This document shows positions 17,868 to 27,160 of a stretch of 64,000 nt of DNA, one piece after another; within the stretch, counting starts at the first letter, position 1; each line of letters begins with the position of its first letter. The translations under genes were made by a program, and so were the position numbers. The notes under the pieces were generated by a model. The model made no database searches and was not told the DNA's origin. It saw only the letters and a list, made by a program, of their open reading frames with translations. The stretch comes from Sphingomonas mollis (GTDB lineage: Bacteria; Pseudomonadota; Alphaproteobacteria; Sphingomonadales; Sphingomonadaceae). The stretch lies in NCBI RefSeq assembly GCF_016427505.1, contig NZ_JAELXS010000001.1, forward strand, positions 62,001 through 126,000, in the 5' to 3' direction.

Positions 17868-18608
17868 TCAGCCACGAAAGCCGTCCTTTTGCGTACGAAG
17901 TTCACCCAGCCGTGCCGCGGAGCCGGCGCGCATGAAGGGATTCGTGTCGCGCTCCTGACCGATGGTCGTCGGGATCGTCGGTTCGTTGCGGGCGCGCAGG
18001 GCATCGACCGTCGCGCGGCGATCGGCGATCGCCGTGTTGTCCGGTTCGACATGGGCGGCGAAGGCGGCGTTCGATTTGGTATACTCGTGACCGCAATAAA
18101 CCACCGTCTCGGCGGGCATCGCGGCATAGCGTTCCATGTTCGCCCACATCTCGGCCGGCGTCCCTTCGAACAACTTGCCGCATCCCATCGCGAACAGTGT
18201 GTCGCCGGTGAACAGGACCGCATCGTCGGCAAAATGGAACGCGACATGGCCAGCGGTGTGACCGGGCACGGCCAGCACCTTGCCCGTGTGGCTGCCCAGC
18301 CGGATCACGTCGCCTTCGCGCACGAAGGTGTCGAGCGTCGGGATGCGCTCCTTTTCGGCGCGCGGACCGGTGATCGTAACACCTGTCCGCTTCATATCGG
18401 CATTGCCGCCGGTGTGGTCGGGATGCCAGTGCGTCGTCCACACCTGCGAGATATGCCACCCCCGCTCCGCCGCGGCGGCAAGGACCGGCGCGGCTTCGCC
18501 CGGATCGACAACGGCGGCGTCGTCGGTCTTCGGGTCATAGATCAGCCACGCGTAATTGTCGGCCAGCACCGGCACCGCGACGATCTGGAGCGGGGGCGTC
18601 GTGGTCAT
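17868..18608 (-). CDS. gloB: hydroxyacylglutathione hydrolase (glyoxalase II)
   Basis: A 246-residue metallo-beta-lactamase-fold hydrolase that splits S-D-lactoylglutathione to D-lactate and glutathione. The metal motif THWHPDH is at residues 59-65, with HTAGH, TGDTLF and the C-terminal GHEYTKSN (substrate-binding) and ERDTNPF segments. The ATG at 18608 lies 1 nt after the gloA stop, forming a gloA-gloB operon for methylglyoxal detoxification. A longer in-frame start upstream would run into gloA and is not used. Confidence 0.95.
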   Translation of the reverse strand: MTTTPPLQIVAVPVLADNYAWLIYDPKTDDAAVVDPGEAAPVLAAAAERGWHISQVWTTHWHPDHTGGNADMKRTGVTITGPRAEKERIPTLDTFVREGDVIRLGSHTGKVLAVPGHTAGHVAFHFADDAVLFTGDTLFAMGCGKLFEGTPAEMWANMERYAAMPAETVVYCGHEYTKSNAAFAAHVEPDNTAIADRRATVDALRARNEPTIPTTIGQERDTNPFMRAGSAARLGELRTQKDGFRG

Positions 18609-18609
18609 C

Positions 18610-19023
18610 TCACCATGTCCCGGTGTTGGGCATCGACGCCCATGGTTCGGCCGGGGGCAGGGAGCCATCCTGCAACAACTCGATCGAGATGCCGTCGGGC
18701 GTCTTCACGAACGCCATATGGCCGTCGCGCGGCGGCCGGTTGATCGTGACGCCGGCATCCATCAACCGCTGGCACGTGTCGTAGATGTCATCGACGCGGT
18801 AGGCGAGATGGCCGAAATTGCGACCGCCTTCATAGTCTTCCGGGTCCCAGTTGTGGGTCAGTTCGACCTCTGCCGACTCGTCGCCGGGAACGGAGAGAAA
18901 GATCAGCGTGAAGCGACCCTTCTCGTTCTCCATGCGGCGGGCTTCTTTCAGCCCGAGCAGTTCGAAGAACCGGATCGTCGCGTCGGGGTCGGTCACGCGG
19001 ATCATGGTGTGTAGGTAGCGCAT
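18610..19023 (-). CDS. gloA: lactoylglutathione lyase (glyoxalase I)
   Basis: A 137-residue VOC-fold metalloenzyme converting the methylglyoxal-glutathione hemithioacetal to S-lactoylglutathione. Visible are LHTMIRVTDPDATIRFFE at the N terminus (metal His5), ELTHNWD with a metal-ligand Glu, NFGHLAYRVDDI with a metal His, and GISIELLQDG with the catalytic/metal Glu. The ribosome-binding site is GGAGA. It is immediately followed by gloB. Confidence 0.95.
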   Translation of the reverse strand: MRYLHTMIRVTDPDATIRFFELLGLKEARRMENEKGRFTLIFLSVPGDESAEVELTHNWDPEDYEGGRNFGHLAYRVDDIYDTCQRLMDAGVTINRPPRDGHMAFVKTPDGISIELLQDGSLPPAEPWASMPNTGTW

Positions 19024-19077
19024 CGTCTCTCCGGTGGTCAGTATAGCGCTTCAACCCCCCGGCGGTCGAACATATCC

Positions 19078-19818
19078 CTATCGCGTGCCGGTACTGCCGA
19101 ACTGGGCCAGCGCGGCGGTGGCGCTCCGACCGGCGGGCAGGGTCGGGGCCAGCCGGGCGGCTTCTCCCCACGCGCGGCGCGCGGCGGCCTCGTCGCCGGT
19201 CAGCGCGGCGAGATTGCCCGCCTCCAGCTGGACCGCCGCATCGTCGGGGGATCGTTTCAGCGCCTCGGCCAGATCGGTGCGCGCGCGGGGCAGGTCGCCC
19301 ATCCGCCGGGCGAGCGTCGCCGACAACAGCCACGCGAGCGGATCGTCAGGCGCGTTGCGCAGCGCCGAATCGAGATCGAGCCGCGCGGCCGCCGGTTGTT
19401 GCAGGGCGACGAGCGTGCGCGCCCGATCGAGTTGCGCCTCACCCAGATCGAGACCGGTCAGCGTACCGGCGGCCAGCGCGGCATCGAGCGCGGCGCGGGC
19501 CTTGGTCGCATCGGCCGCGGCCAGCCATGCGTTGCCGGCCTGCGCCCAATAGGTGGCGGCGGCGGGATCACGCGCCACCTCTGCCTCGCGCGCGGCCTGT
19601 TCGAAACTGGCGGCGGCATCCAGCCAGCGCGCGTCCTTCGCCCAGGCCAGACCCATGCACTGGCGTGCCATGGGACCACCCCCGGCGAGGCGCCAGCGTT
19701 CGGCATTGCCCCGCGCCCTGGCGGGATCGCGTGCCGCCAAAGCGGCACAGGATTCGGTCGGTGGCGGGGCCGGTGGGCCGGCGACCTGCGCGGCCAGCAG
19801 CAACAGGGCAGGGATCAT
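19078..19818 (-). CDS. exported tetratricopeptide-repeat protein
   Basis: A 246-residue protein with a short signal-like start (IPALLLLAAQVAG), two early cysteines (ESCAALAARD, ARQCMGLAWA) and about four TPR-like helical pairs rich in alanine (for example GEAQLDRARTLVALQQPAAA, DDPLAWLLSATLARR, DDAAVQLEAGNLAAL). It probably mediates protein-protein contacts in the periplasm. Its start overlaps the hydrolase gene stop by 4 nt, so the two are coupled. No specific partner can be named. Confidence 0.8.
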   Translation of the reverse strand: MIPALLLLAAQVAGPPAPPPTESCAALAARDPARARGNAERWRLAGGGPMARQCMGLAWAKDARWLDAAASFEQAAREAEVARDPAAATYWAQAGNAWLAAADATKARAALDAALAAGTLTGLDLGEAQLDRARTLVALQQPAAARLDLDSALRNAPDDPLAWLLSATLARRMGDLPRARTDLAEALKRSPDDAAVQLEAGNLAALTGDEAAARRAWGEAARLAPTLPAGRSATAALAQFGSTGTR

Positions 19819-20537
19819 CGCGTCACATCCTCGACCGCGCGGATCAGCAGCGCGATATCGGACGCGCGCGACAGGCGGTGGTCGCCGTCCTTGACCAGCA
19901 TGGTCTGCACATCGGCTGAACGGATCAGCCCGGCGAGCTGCATCGTGCGTTGCCAGGGGACGTCGGCATCCGCCTGCCCCTGCAACAGGCGGACCGGGCC
20001 ATCGAACGCGATCGGCCCGAACATCAGCCGGTTCGCCTCGCCCGACGACCAGAAGGCGCGGGTGTAGAGCGTCGGTTCGGGGCCATAGGGATTGGCGCGT
20101 TCCAGCTTGCCGTGGTTCAGCATCGTCATCTTTTCATCGATGGTGAAGCCCCAGTCGGTGAAGTCGGGCGCCGGCGCGATGCCCACCAGCGCCACGACCC
20201 GGTCGGGCCGCGCGCGAGCCGCCAGCAGCATCAGCCAGCCACCCATCGACGAACCGACCAGCACCACCGGTCCCGTCGTCACATCGTCCAGGATCGCCAG
20301 CACATCGTCGCGCCAGCCGGCCAGCGTCTGATCGGCAAAGGCACCTTCGCTGAGGCCGCAGCCCGCGTAATCGAACCGGACGAAGGCGCGGCCGCTGGAT
20401 TTCGCCCAAGCCTCCAGCGCGATCGCCTTCGTCCCGCTCATGTCGGACGCGTAGCCGGGCAGGAAGACGATGGTCGGTCCGGTGCCGGGCGTGTGGTGGA
20501 AGGCGAGGCGCGGGCGGGGGGCGGCAGGGGGTGTCAT
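19815..20537 (-). CDS. alpha/beta hydrolase (esterase/thioesterase-like)
   Basis: A 240-residue serine hydrolase. The nucleophile elbow is GSSMGG (Ser about residue 95), with DADVPW supplying a likely Asp and GDHRLSR the His near residue 221. FLPGYASDMSGTKA near the start forms the oxyanion region and resembles ABHD10-type thioesterases. Substrate is unknown. It heads a two-gene unit with the TPR protein and is divergent from the GGDEF gene across 161 nt that hold only promoter-type sequence. Confidence 0.85.
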   Translation of the reverse strand: MTPPAAPRPRLAFHHTPGTGPTIVFLPGYASDMSGTKAIALEAWAKSSGRAFVRFDYAGCGLSEGAFADQTLAGWRDDVLAILDDVTTGPVVLVGSSMGGWLMLLAARARPDRVVALVGIAPAPDFTDWGFTIDEKMTMLNHGKLERANPYGPEPTLYTRAFWSSGEANRLMFGPIAFDGPVRLLQGQADADVPWQRTMQLAGLIRSADVQTMLVKDGDHRLSRASDIALLIRAVEDVTR

Positions 20538-20698
20538 CGGACACGCCTTGCCATCGCCGATGCAGGCCGCCCAGCGGAAACGCGCGGCAGACAGGCTCCG
20601 CCATCAAGGCACGCCGTTTATGACGCCGTGGCGACAACGACGTGATAACCAATCCATGTCAGAGTGATTCGTGTCGCGCAGGGCGGCGAAGGAACGAC

Positions 20699-21826
20699 AT
20701 GGTTCTCGACATGGGCACCCTCTATGCAGTGGCTGCGATCGCTTCTGCGGTGGCGGGCGTTCTGCACCTGATTCCGTGGTTGACCGGGCGTCTTGCCCCG
20801 TGGGCGGCATGGTGGGGCCTCGGTCATATCGCCGTGGGCGGCAGCAGCCTGATGGTGGCCATCTTCGACGTTAAGTCGGTGGCCATGCCGGTGTTCATCC
20901 CCAACATCCTGTCGGTCATCGGCTATGCGGCGGTATTGCAGGGTGTCCGCGTCTTCGAACGGCCGCAAGCGCGGGCGGCGCCGTTGTTGATCCTGGTGGC
21001 GATCGCGGCGGTGCCGCTGTTCCTGTCGCGCGATCCGCAGGCGTTTGCGGGGCGGATCGCCTATCTGTGTGCGGTTCGTGCGTGCTGCGATCTGGCCGTC
21101 GCCTATGTGGCGGTGCGGATGGCGCAGCGGCAGGGTTTGCAGAATGCGTGGCTGATGGCGTTCCTGTTCGGGGCGACGGTGCCGTTGTTCGTCGGGCGGG
21201 CATGGCTGGCGGCGACGGGCCGGATCGGATCGACGCTGCTGGGACCGGCGGATGATCTGGCGTCGTGGCTGGCGGCCAGCGCGATCGCCTTCATCGTGTT
21301 CCGTGGCTTCTCGCTGTTGTTGCTGGATGCCGAACGGAGCCACCGGTCGCTGGCCGATCTGGCGTGTCGCGATGCGCTGACCGGCGCACTGAACCGGATG
21401 GGACTGGCGCAGTTGCGGCAGCGGCTGGACGGGCAGGTGGCGGTGATGATGATCGACGTCGATCGGTTCAAGGCGCTGAACGATGTCGAGGGCCATGTGG
21501 TGGGCGATACCGCGCTGCGCCTGCTGGCGGAGACCGGCCAGATGGTGCTCGGCCAGCGCGGATCGCTGGTCCGGACCGGCGGCGACGAGTTCCTGGGCGT
21601 GATGCCGCGCCTGTCGCACGAAGAGGCGCGGGCGCTGGCGGACGCGATCGAGCTTCGCTTCGATCAGGAGATCGGCCGCTGTACCGCGCTTGCGCCGCGC
21701 CCGACGCTGAGCATCGGGCTGGCGGAGGGGGCGATCGCCGATGGCTTCGAACGCCTGATCGCGCAGGCGGATCAGGCAATGTACGCGGTGAAGCGGATGC
21801 GGCAGGGCAACCGCCGCGCGGCCTAA
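20699..21826 (+). CDS. membrane diguanylate cyclase (GGDEF)
   Basis: A 375-residue protein with six to seven N-terminal membrane helices (about residues 5-205) and a GGDEF domain (about 212-372). The domain shows DALTGALNR, the metal Asp in MMIDVDRFKALND and an intact GGDEF at 294-298, so it should make cyclic di-GMP. The RxxD inhibitory site normally five residues upstream is absent (RGSL instead), suggesting little product inhibition. The ATG at 20699 follows AAGGA; upstream codons are less plausible. It is convergent with the Mur ligase gene, with stop codons overlapping by 4 nt. Confidence 0.92.
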   Translation: MVLDMGTLYAVAAIASAVAGVLHLIPWLTGRLAPWAAWWGLGHIAVGGSSLMVAIFDVKSVAMPVFIPNILSVIGYAAVLQGVRVFERPQARAAPLLILVAIAAVPLFLSRDPQAFAGRIAYLCAVRACCDLAVAYVAVRMAQRQGLQNAWLMAFLFGATVPLFVGRAWLAATGRIGSTLLGPADDLASWLAASAIAFIVFRGFSLLLLDAERSHRSLADLACRDALTGALNRMGLAQLRQRLDGQVAVMMIDVDRFKALNDVEGHVVGDTALRLLAETGQMVLGQRGSLVRTGGDEFLGVMPRLSHEEARALADAIELRFDQEIGRCTALAPRPTLSIGLAEGAIADGFERLIAQADQAMYAVKRMRQGNRRAA

Positions 21827-23211
21827 CCGCCCAACCGGGCAAGCATATCCGCGGCCAGCGTGCTCAGCGTATCGTCGCGTGCGCCCATCACGACGATGCG
21901 GTCGCCCGGTCGCGCCAGCTCTACCAGCCGGCGGGCGGCATCGGTGCGATCGGAGTCGTGATATGCCCGTCGTCCCGCATCCGCCACCGCCGCGACGATG
22001 TCGCCGCTGCCGACTTCACGATTTACGGTGCCGCCGAAATAGGCCGGGTCGGGCATCGTCAGCACGTCGTCGGGGGCCATCCGTTCGGCAAAGGTGCGCG
22101 CCAGTTCATGGCCCATGACCTTCAGCGGGCCATAGCCGTGCGGCTGGAACAGGATCAGCAGCCGGCCGGGATGCGCGTGCAGTGTGTCGAGCGTAGCGGC
22201 GATCTTGTCGGGATTATGCCCGAAATCGTCGATCACCGCGACGCCGGCCGCCTCGCCGACCAGATCGAAACGGCGGCGCAGGCCGGTGAAGCCGGCGATC
22301 GCCGCGATCGCATCGTCGCGATCCACCCCCGCCGCGATCGCCGCGCCGATCGCGGTCAGGGCGTTGGCGACGTTGTGGCGGCCGGGAACGGACAGCCGCA
22401 CGCGGTGCCTTGCGTTGCCCGTGACCAGATCGAACGCGATGGCGAAGGGTTCGGGCGACAGGTTCTCTGCCATCAGATCGGCCGGTGATTCGATGGCGAC
22501 AGTCACCAGCGTCTCGCGTGGGAGCGTCTCGACCAGCGCCGCGGCCTCCGGATCGCCGATATTGACGATCGTCGTCGTCGCTTTTGCCGCGAAGTCACCG
22601 AACAACTGCCGAAGCTCGTCGAGCGTTTTGTGGTCGAGGCTGACATTGTTGAGCACGGCGATACGCGGTGCATACAGCGCGATCGAGCCATCGCTTTCGT
22701 CCACTTCGCTGACGAAGGCGTCGCCCGCGCCGACCAGCGCACTGGCGAACGGTGCGTCGGGGCGGACGAAGTTCTTCATCACCGCGCCGTTCATCACCGT
22801 CGGGTCGCGGCCGGCGGCGTGGAGAATCCAGCCGATCATGCCGGTGACGGTCGATTTGCCGCTGGTGCCGGCGACGCCGATCGGGAGCGCGGCCTCGTTG
22901 AACAGGCGCGCGAGCAGTTCTGCGCGGCTGGCGCGGGGCGCGCCCAGGCGGTGGGCGGCGGCGATGTCCGGGACGCTGTCCTCCACCGCGGCGGAGGCGA
23001 CGACCAGACGGTCGGCGGCGATGCCGCTGCCGTCCTGCGGGAACAGGCGGATGCCGGCGGCGGCGAGGGCATCGAACTTCGGCGTGCTGCGACCGGCATC
23101 GAAACCGCGATCCGATCCGGCGACGTCACCGCCGCGCGCCCGGACGATCATCGCCAGCGGCATCATGCCCGATCCGCCGAGCCCCACGAAGAAGAATTTG
23201 CCGTGCTCCAT
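21823..23211 (-). CDS. Mur ligase family protein (MurC/Mpl-like)
   Basis: A 462-residue ATP-dependent amide ligase. The N-terminal Rossmann part starts FFVGLGGSGMMPLA; the P-loop is AGTSGKST (115-121), unlike the usual GTHGKT of MurC/Mpl; LNNVSLDHK, GRHNVANALTAIGAA and VIDDFGHNPDKIAATL (in place of DDYxHHP) are the central and C-terminal motifs. The size fits Mpl, which reattaches recycled tripeptide to UDP-MurNAc. It is divergent from ldcA, a recycling enzyme, which favours an Mpl-like role. The altered motifs mean the true substrate could differ. Confidence 0.8.
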   Translation of the reverse strand: MEHGKFFFVGLGGSGMMPLAMIVRARGGDVAGSDRGFDAGRSTPKFDALAAAGIRLFPQDGSGIAADRLVVASAAVEDSVPDIAAAHRLGAPRASRAELLARLFNEAALPIGVAGTSGKSTVTGMIGWILHAAGRDPTVMNGAVMKNFVRPDAPFASALVGAGDAFVSEVDESDGSIALYAPRIAVLNNVSLDHKTLDELRQLFGDFAAKATTTIVNIGDPEAAALVETLPRETLVTVAIESPADLMAENLSPEPFAIAFDLVTGNARHRVRLSVPGRHNVANALTAIGAAIAAGVDRDDAIAAIAGFTGLRRRFDLVGEAAGVAVIDDFGHNPDKIAATLDTLHAHPGRLLILFQPHGYGPLKVMGHELARTFAERMAPDDVLTMPDPAYFGGTVNREVGSGDIVAAVADAGRRAYHDSDRTDAARRLVELARPGDRIVVMGARDDTLSTLAADMLARLGG

Positions 23212-23262
23212 GCTGGCGGGCTATCGAGATCGGCGGACCGGGGCAAGCGTTGGGGAAGAGTG

Positions 23263-24078
23263 TTGAGGATAGGCGTGGTGGCGCCCGGACGGCCGATCGA
23301 TCCCATCGTGGCGGCGCGGGCCGGTGCCTTTGCGGCAATCGCCTATCCGGCAATCGATCTGGTCTTTCATCCGCAATGTTTCATGAGCGAGGGGCATTTC
23401 GCCGGGTCGGACGCGGTGCGGGCGGCGGCGTTCCTCGATGTGGCGAACGATCCGTCGTTCGGCGCGGTCTGGTTCGCACGCGGCGGTTACGGATCGAACC
23501 GCATCCTGGCGGAGGTGATGCCGAAACTGGCGCCGGCCGCGCGGAACAAGAGCTATGCCGGTTATTCCGATGTCGGGTTCCTGCTCGCCGCGCTCTATAC
23601 ACGCGGGATCGGCCGCCCCGTGCACGCGCCGATGGCGACCGACATCAACCGTGCCAAGGGTGACGAGACGGTCGCGCGGACGCTCGGCTGGCTGCTGCGA
23701 CGCGACCGGCAGGGGCTGGAGCCGGGACTGGCCGGGCGGCCGGCGGTGGCCTTCAACCTCGCCATCCTGCAGGCGCTGGTGGGGACGCCGTGGCTGCCCG
23801 ATCTGGCCGATCACGTCCTGATGATCGAGGAGGTCTCGGAGCCGCTGTATAACGTGGACCGCATGCTCTTCACGATCGCCAATGCGACCCAGTTGAAGGG
23901 GGTGGCGGGGGTACGGCTGGGGCTGGTCAACGACATTCAGGAAAACGAGCCGCCCTGGGGCGAGACGCTGGAGTTCATGATGGATCGCTGGTGCCGCGAC
24001 ATGGGCGTGCCGTATCTGGGGCGCGCGCAGATCGGCCATGCGCAGGCCAACATGGTCGTGCCGTTCGGTATCGCCTGA
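23263..24078 (+). CDS. ldcA: muramoyltetrapeptide (LD-) carboxypeptidase
   Basis: A 271-residue S66-family peptidase removing the terminal D-Ala from recycled tetrapeptides in the cytoplasm. Motifs: WFARGGYGSNRIL, the nucleophile in YAGYSDVGFL (Ser of GYSD), VLMIEEVSEPLYNVDRML with the catalytic Glu, and GHAQANMVVPFG with the catalytic His. The start is a TTG (LRIGVVAPGRPI) with a GGGGAAGAG ribosome-binding site. Its stop overlaps the beta-lactamase ATG (TGATG), so the two are co-translated. It is divergent from the Mur ligase across about 50 nt. Confidence 0.93.
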   Translation: MRIGVVAPGRPIDPIVAARAGAFAAIAYPAIDLVFHPQCFMSEGHFAGSDAVRAAAFLDVANDPSFGAVWFARGGYGSNRILAEVMPKLAPAARNKSYAGYSDVGFLLAALYTRGIGRPVHAPMATDINRAKGDETVARTLGWLLRRDRQGLEPGLAGRPAVAFNLAILQALVGTPWLPDLADHVLMIEEVSEPLYNVDRMLFTIANATQLKGVAGVRLGLVNDIQENEPPWGETLEFMMDRWCRDMGVPYLGRAQIGHAQANMVVPFGIA

Positions 24079-24971
24079 TGACGGAGCGATCGACCTTCGA
24101 CGGGTTGATGACCCGGCGCGTGATGATCGGCGGGGTCATGGCGGGGGTCGCCGCGCCCGCGCTCGGCCTGACCGCGCCGGGGGTGACGACGGCATGGGCG
24201 ACGCTGGACAAGGCCACCGGTCGGTTCTCCGGCGTGAACGTCAACGATCGCATGCCGATGTGTTCGACCTTCAAATGGCTGTTGGTCGCGTGCGTGCTGG
24301 CACGCACCGATCGCGGGCTGGAACGGCTGAGCCAGCGGATTTCGTTCGGGCCGGATGATTTGCTGGGGTACGCGCCGACGGTCCGTGCCGCCCTGACGGC
24401 GGCCGGTGGCGATCGCGCTTCGCTCAGCATCAAGAATTTGTGCGAGGCGGCGGTGACGGTCAGCGACAACAGCGCGGCCAATCTGCTGCTGCCCGTCGTC
24501 GGCGGGCCGGAGGGACTGACGGCGTGGTTGCGGCGGGCCGGCGACCCCATCACCCGGCTCGACCGGACCGAGCCGGCGCTCAACCGGGTGCCGCCGGGCG
24601 ATCCGCGCGATACGACGAACGCGGCGGCGATGCTGGGAACGCTCGACCGGTTGCTGTTCGGCGCGGTGCTGTCGCGCGGATCGCGGCACCGGCTGACGGA
24701 GTGGCTGCTGGCGTGCAAGACGGGCGCCGACCGGCTGCCGGCGGGATTGCCGGCGGGGTGGCGGGCCGGACACAAGACCGGCACCTATACGACCGACCGG
24801 CCGACCCGGATCGATCGCAACGCCGCGGGCGATGTCGGCCTGTTGCTGCCGCCATCGGGCAAGCCGATCCTGATCGTCGCCTATGTCGCCGGCAGTCGCC
24901 AGCCGCAGCCGGTGGTCGATCGCTGGTTCGCCGGTCTCGCCCGCGATGCCGTCAGGCGCCGGATCGGGTGA
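24078..24971 (+). CDS. bla: class A beta-lactamase
   Basis: A 297-residue serine beta-lactamase with all active-site motifs: S63-TF-K66 (Ambler S70xxK73), SDN at 129-131, E165 in RTEPALN (Ambler E166xxLN), and KTG at 233-235. Cys62 precedes the serine as in CTX-M enzymes; a partner cysteine at Ambler 238 is missing, so a carbapenemase-type disulfide is unlikely. TRRVMIGGVMAG at residues 12-23 looks like a twin-arginine export signal. It is translationally coupled to ldcA. No ampR-type regulator adjoins it. Substrate range cannot be told. Confidence 0.93.
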   Translation: MTERSTFDGLMTRRVMIGGVMAGVAAPALGLTAPGVTTAWATLDKATGRFSGVNVNDRMPMCSTFKWLLVACVLARTDRGLERLSQRISFGPDDLLGYAPTVRAALTAAGGDRASLSIKNLCEAAVTVSDNSAANLLLPVVGGPEGLTAWLRRAGDPITRLDRTEPALNRVPPGDPRDTTNAAAMLGTLDRLLFGAVLSRGSRHRLTEWLLACKTGADRLPAGLPAGWRAGHKTGTYTTDRPTRIDRNAAGDVGLLLPPSGKPILIVAYVAGSRQPQPVVDRWFAGLARDAVRRRIG

Positions 24972-25045
24972 CACCCGCGGCGCTTGCCTGTATGCGCCAC
25001 CGGGCGGCATAAGCCGCTCCCCTCTTGTCTTTTGCGAGTTTCTCC

Positions 25046-27055
25046 ATGTCCGCCATGTTCCGCATCACGCTGCCCGACGGTTCCGTCCGCGAGGTTGCGC
25101 CCGGAACTACCCCCGCCGACGTGGCCGCCGCGATCGGGCCTGGCCTGGCCAAGGCGGCGCTGGCGGCGCGGATCGACGGACAGGTGCGCGACCTGAGCCG
25201 GCCGTTCGATGGCGATACCGCACTGGCGCTGGTGACGGCGCGCGACGAAGCCGATGCGCTGGAACTGGTACGCCACGATCTGGCGCATGTGATGGCGGAG
25301 GCCGTGCAGCATCTGTTCCCCGGCACGCAGATCACGTTCGGCCCGGCAACCGACGACGGCTTCTATTACGACTTCGCGCCAAAGGACCGGCCCTTCACCG
25401 AGGACGACCTGCCCGCGATCGAGGCGGAGATGCGCGCGATCATCGCCCGCAACGAGCCGTTCGTTCGCGAGGTCTGGTCGCGCCAGCAGCTGATCGACCG
25501 GTGGACCGAACAGGGCGAGACGTTCAAGGCCGAATGGGCCGCCGAACTGCCGGAAGGCGAGGAACTGACGATCTATCGTCAGGGCCAGTGGCTCGACATG
25601 TGCCGGGGGCCGCACATGGTATCGACCGGCAAGCTTGACCCGCAGGCGTTCAAGCTGACGCGCGTGTCGGGCGCCTATTGGCGCGGCGACCAGAAGAACG
25701 CGATGCTCAGCCGCATCTACGGCACAGGCTGGCTGAACAAGAAACAGCTCGACCAGCACCTGTTCCGGCTGGAGGAGGCGGCCAAGCGCGATCACCGCAA
25801 GATCGGGCAGGAGATGGACCTGTTCCACCTCCAGTCCGAAGCGCAGGGGTCGGTGTTCTGGCATCCCAAGGGCTTCGTCCTGTGGCGGCAGATGGAGGCG
25901 TATATGCGCCGCCGGCTGGACGCCGCCGATTACGAGGAAGTGAAGACGCCGCAGCTGATGGACGCGCGCCAGTGGGAGCAGTCCGGCCACTGGGGCAAGT
26001 ACCGCGAGAACATGTTCGTCGTGCCGGACGAGATTCCGAACACGGAAGACGAGGGTGCCGTGCTGTCGGGCGAAGGCGACCTGATGGCCCTGAAGCCGAT
26101 GAACTGCCCGGCGCACGTCCTGATCTTCAAACAGGGGATCAAGTCGTATCGCGACCTGCCGATCCGCATGGCGGAATTCGGCTGTTGCCACCGCAACGAA
26201 CCGCATGGCGCGTTGCACGGCATCATGCGGGTGCGCCAGTTCACGCAGGACGACGCGCATATCTTCGTGCGCGAGGACCAACTGGTCGGCGAGGTGCGCA
26301 AATTCTGCGAGTTGCTCGACAGCGTCTACAAGGATCTGGGATTCGAGGATTACGCGGTGAAGCTGGCGCTGCGCCCCGACAAGCGCTTCGGCGACGACGC
26401 GATGTGGGACAAGGCGGAGGCGGAGCTGCGCGAGGCGGTGAAGCAGTCGACGCTGTCCGACACGATCAAGGACAAGTTCGAGGAACTGCCGGGCGAGGGC
26501 GCCTTTTATGCGCCCAAGCTGGAATTCCACCTGACCGACGCGATCGGGCGGACGTGGCAGGTCGGGACGATCCAGTCGGACCGGGTGCTACCCGACCGGC
26601 TCGACGCATCCTATGTCGGTGAAGACGGCAACCGGCATCGTCCGGTCATGCTGCACCGTGCGATCCTGGGGACGTTCGAACGCTTCATCGGCATCCTGAT
26701 CGAACATCATGCCGGCCGCTTCCCGCTATGGCTGTCGCCGGTGCAGGCGGTGGTGGCGACGATCGTGTCCGACGCCGACGATTATGCGCGGGACGTCGTC
26801 GCCCGGTTGAAGGCGGCGGGCATCCGCGTCGAATCCGATCTGCGCAACGAAAAGATCAACTACAAGGTGCGCGAGCACTCGCTGGCCAAGGTGCCGAACC
26901 TGCTGGTGGTGGGCAAGCGCGAGGCCGAGGAGGGCAAGGTCGCGCTGCGCCGTCTGGGCAGTCAGGGTCAGACGATGCTGACGCTGGACGAGGCGATCGC
27001 GATGCTGACCGAACAGGCGACGCCGCCCGATCTGCTCCGACCCGTACCGGCTTGA
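25046..27055 (+). CDS. thrS: threonine-tRNA ligase
   Basis: A 669-residue class II synthetase charging tRNA-Thr. Order: TGS domain (residues 1-62, [23 protein letters not shown]), editing domain with [16 protein letters not shown] and GFYYDF, catalytic core with motif 2 [22 protein letters not shown] and zinc ligands (MNCPAH…HRAILG), and anticodon-binding domain. The ATG at 25046 is preferred; a second ATG at 25055 and a TTG at 25025 are alternatives. It precedes infC as in many bacteria. Confidence 0.97.
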   Translation: MSAMFRITLPDGSVREVAPGTTPADVAAAIGPGLAKAALAARIDGQVRDLSRPFDGDTALALVTARDEADALELVRHDLAHVMAEAVQHLFPGTQITFGPATDDGFYYDFAPKDRPFTEDDLPAIEAEMRAIIARNEPFVREVWSRQQLIDRWTEQGETFKAEWAAELPEGEELTIYRQGQWLDMCRGPHMVSTGKLDPQAFKLTRVSGAYWRGDQKNAMLSRIYGTGWLNKKQLDQHLFRLEEAAKRDHRKIGQEMDLFHLQSEAQGSVFWHPKGFVLWRQMEAYMRRRLDAADYEEVKTPQLMDARQWEQSGHWGKYRENMFVVPDEIPNTEDEGAVLSGEGDLMALKPMNCPAHVLIFKQGIKSYRDLPIRMAEFGCCHRNEPHGALHGIMRVRQFTQDDAHIFVREDQLVGEVRKFCELLDSVYKDLGFEDYAVKLALRPDKRFGDDAMWDKAEAELREAVKQSTLSDTIKDKFEELPGEGAFYAPKLEFHLTDAIGRTWQVGTIQSDRVLPDRLDASYVGEDGNRHRPVMLHRAILGTFERFIGILIEHHAGRFPLWLSPVQAVVATIVSDADDYARDVVARLKAAGIRVESDLRNEKINYKVREHSLAKVPNLLVVGKREAEEGKVALRRLGSQGQTMLTLDEAIAMLTEQATPPDLLRPVPA

Positions 27056-27160
27056 CAGATACCCCCATTCGCGGGGTGCGGGACGGCTTTCAAATGGGCG
27101 GCGGATGCCCTATATCGGACGAGTAATTTTACAGGAGCTATACCCATACGTCCTCCCACG

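Noticed and set aside
24440..25012. Alternative-frame protein over the beta-lactamase gene
   Set aside because: It overlaps an intact beta-lactamase with all active-site motifs and has only low-complexity Gly/Arg sequence.
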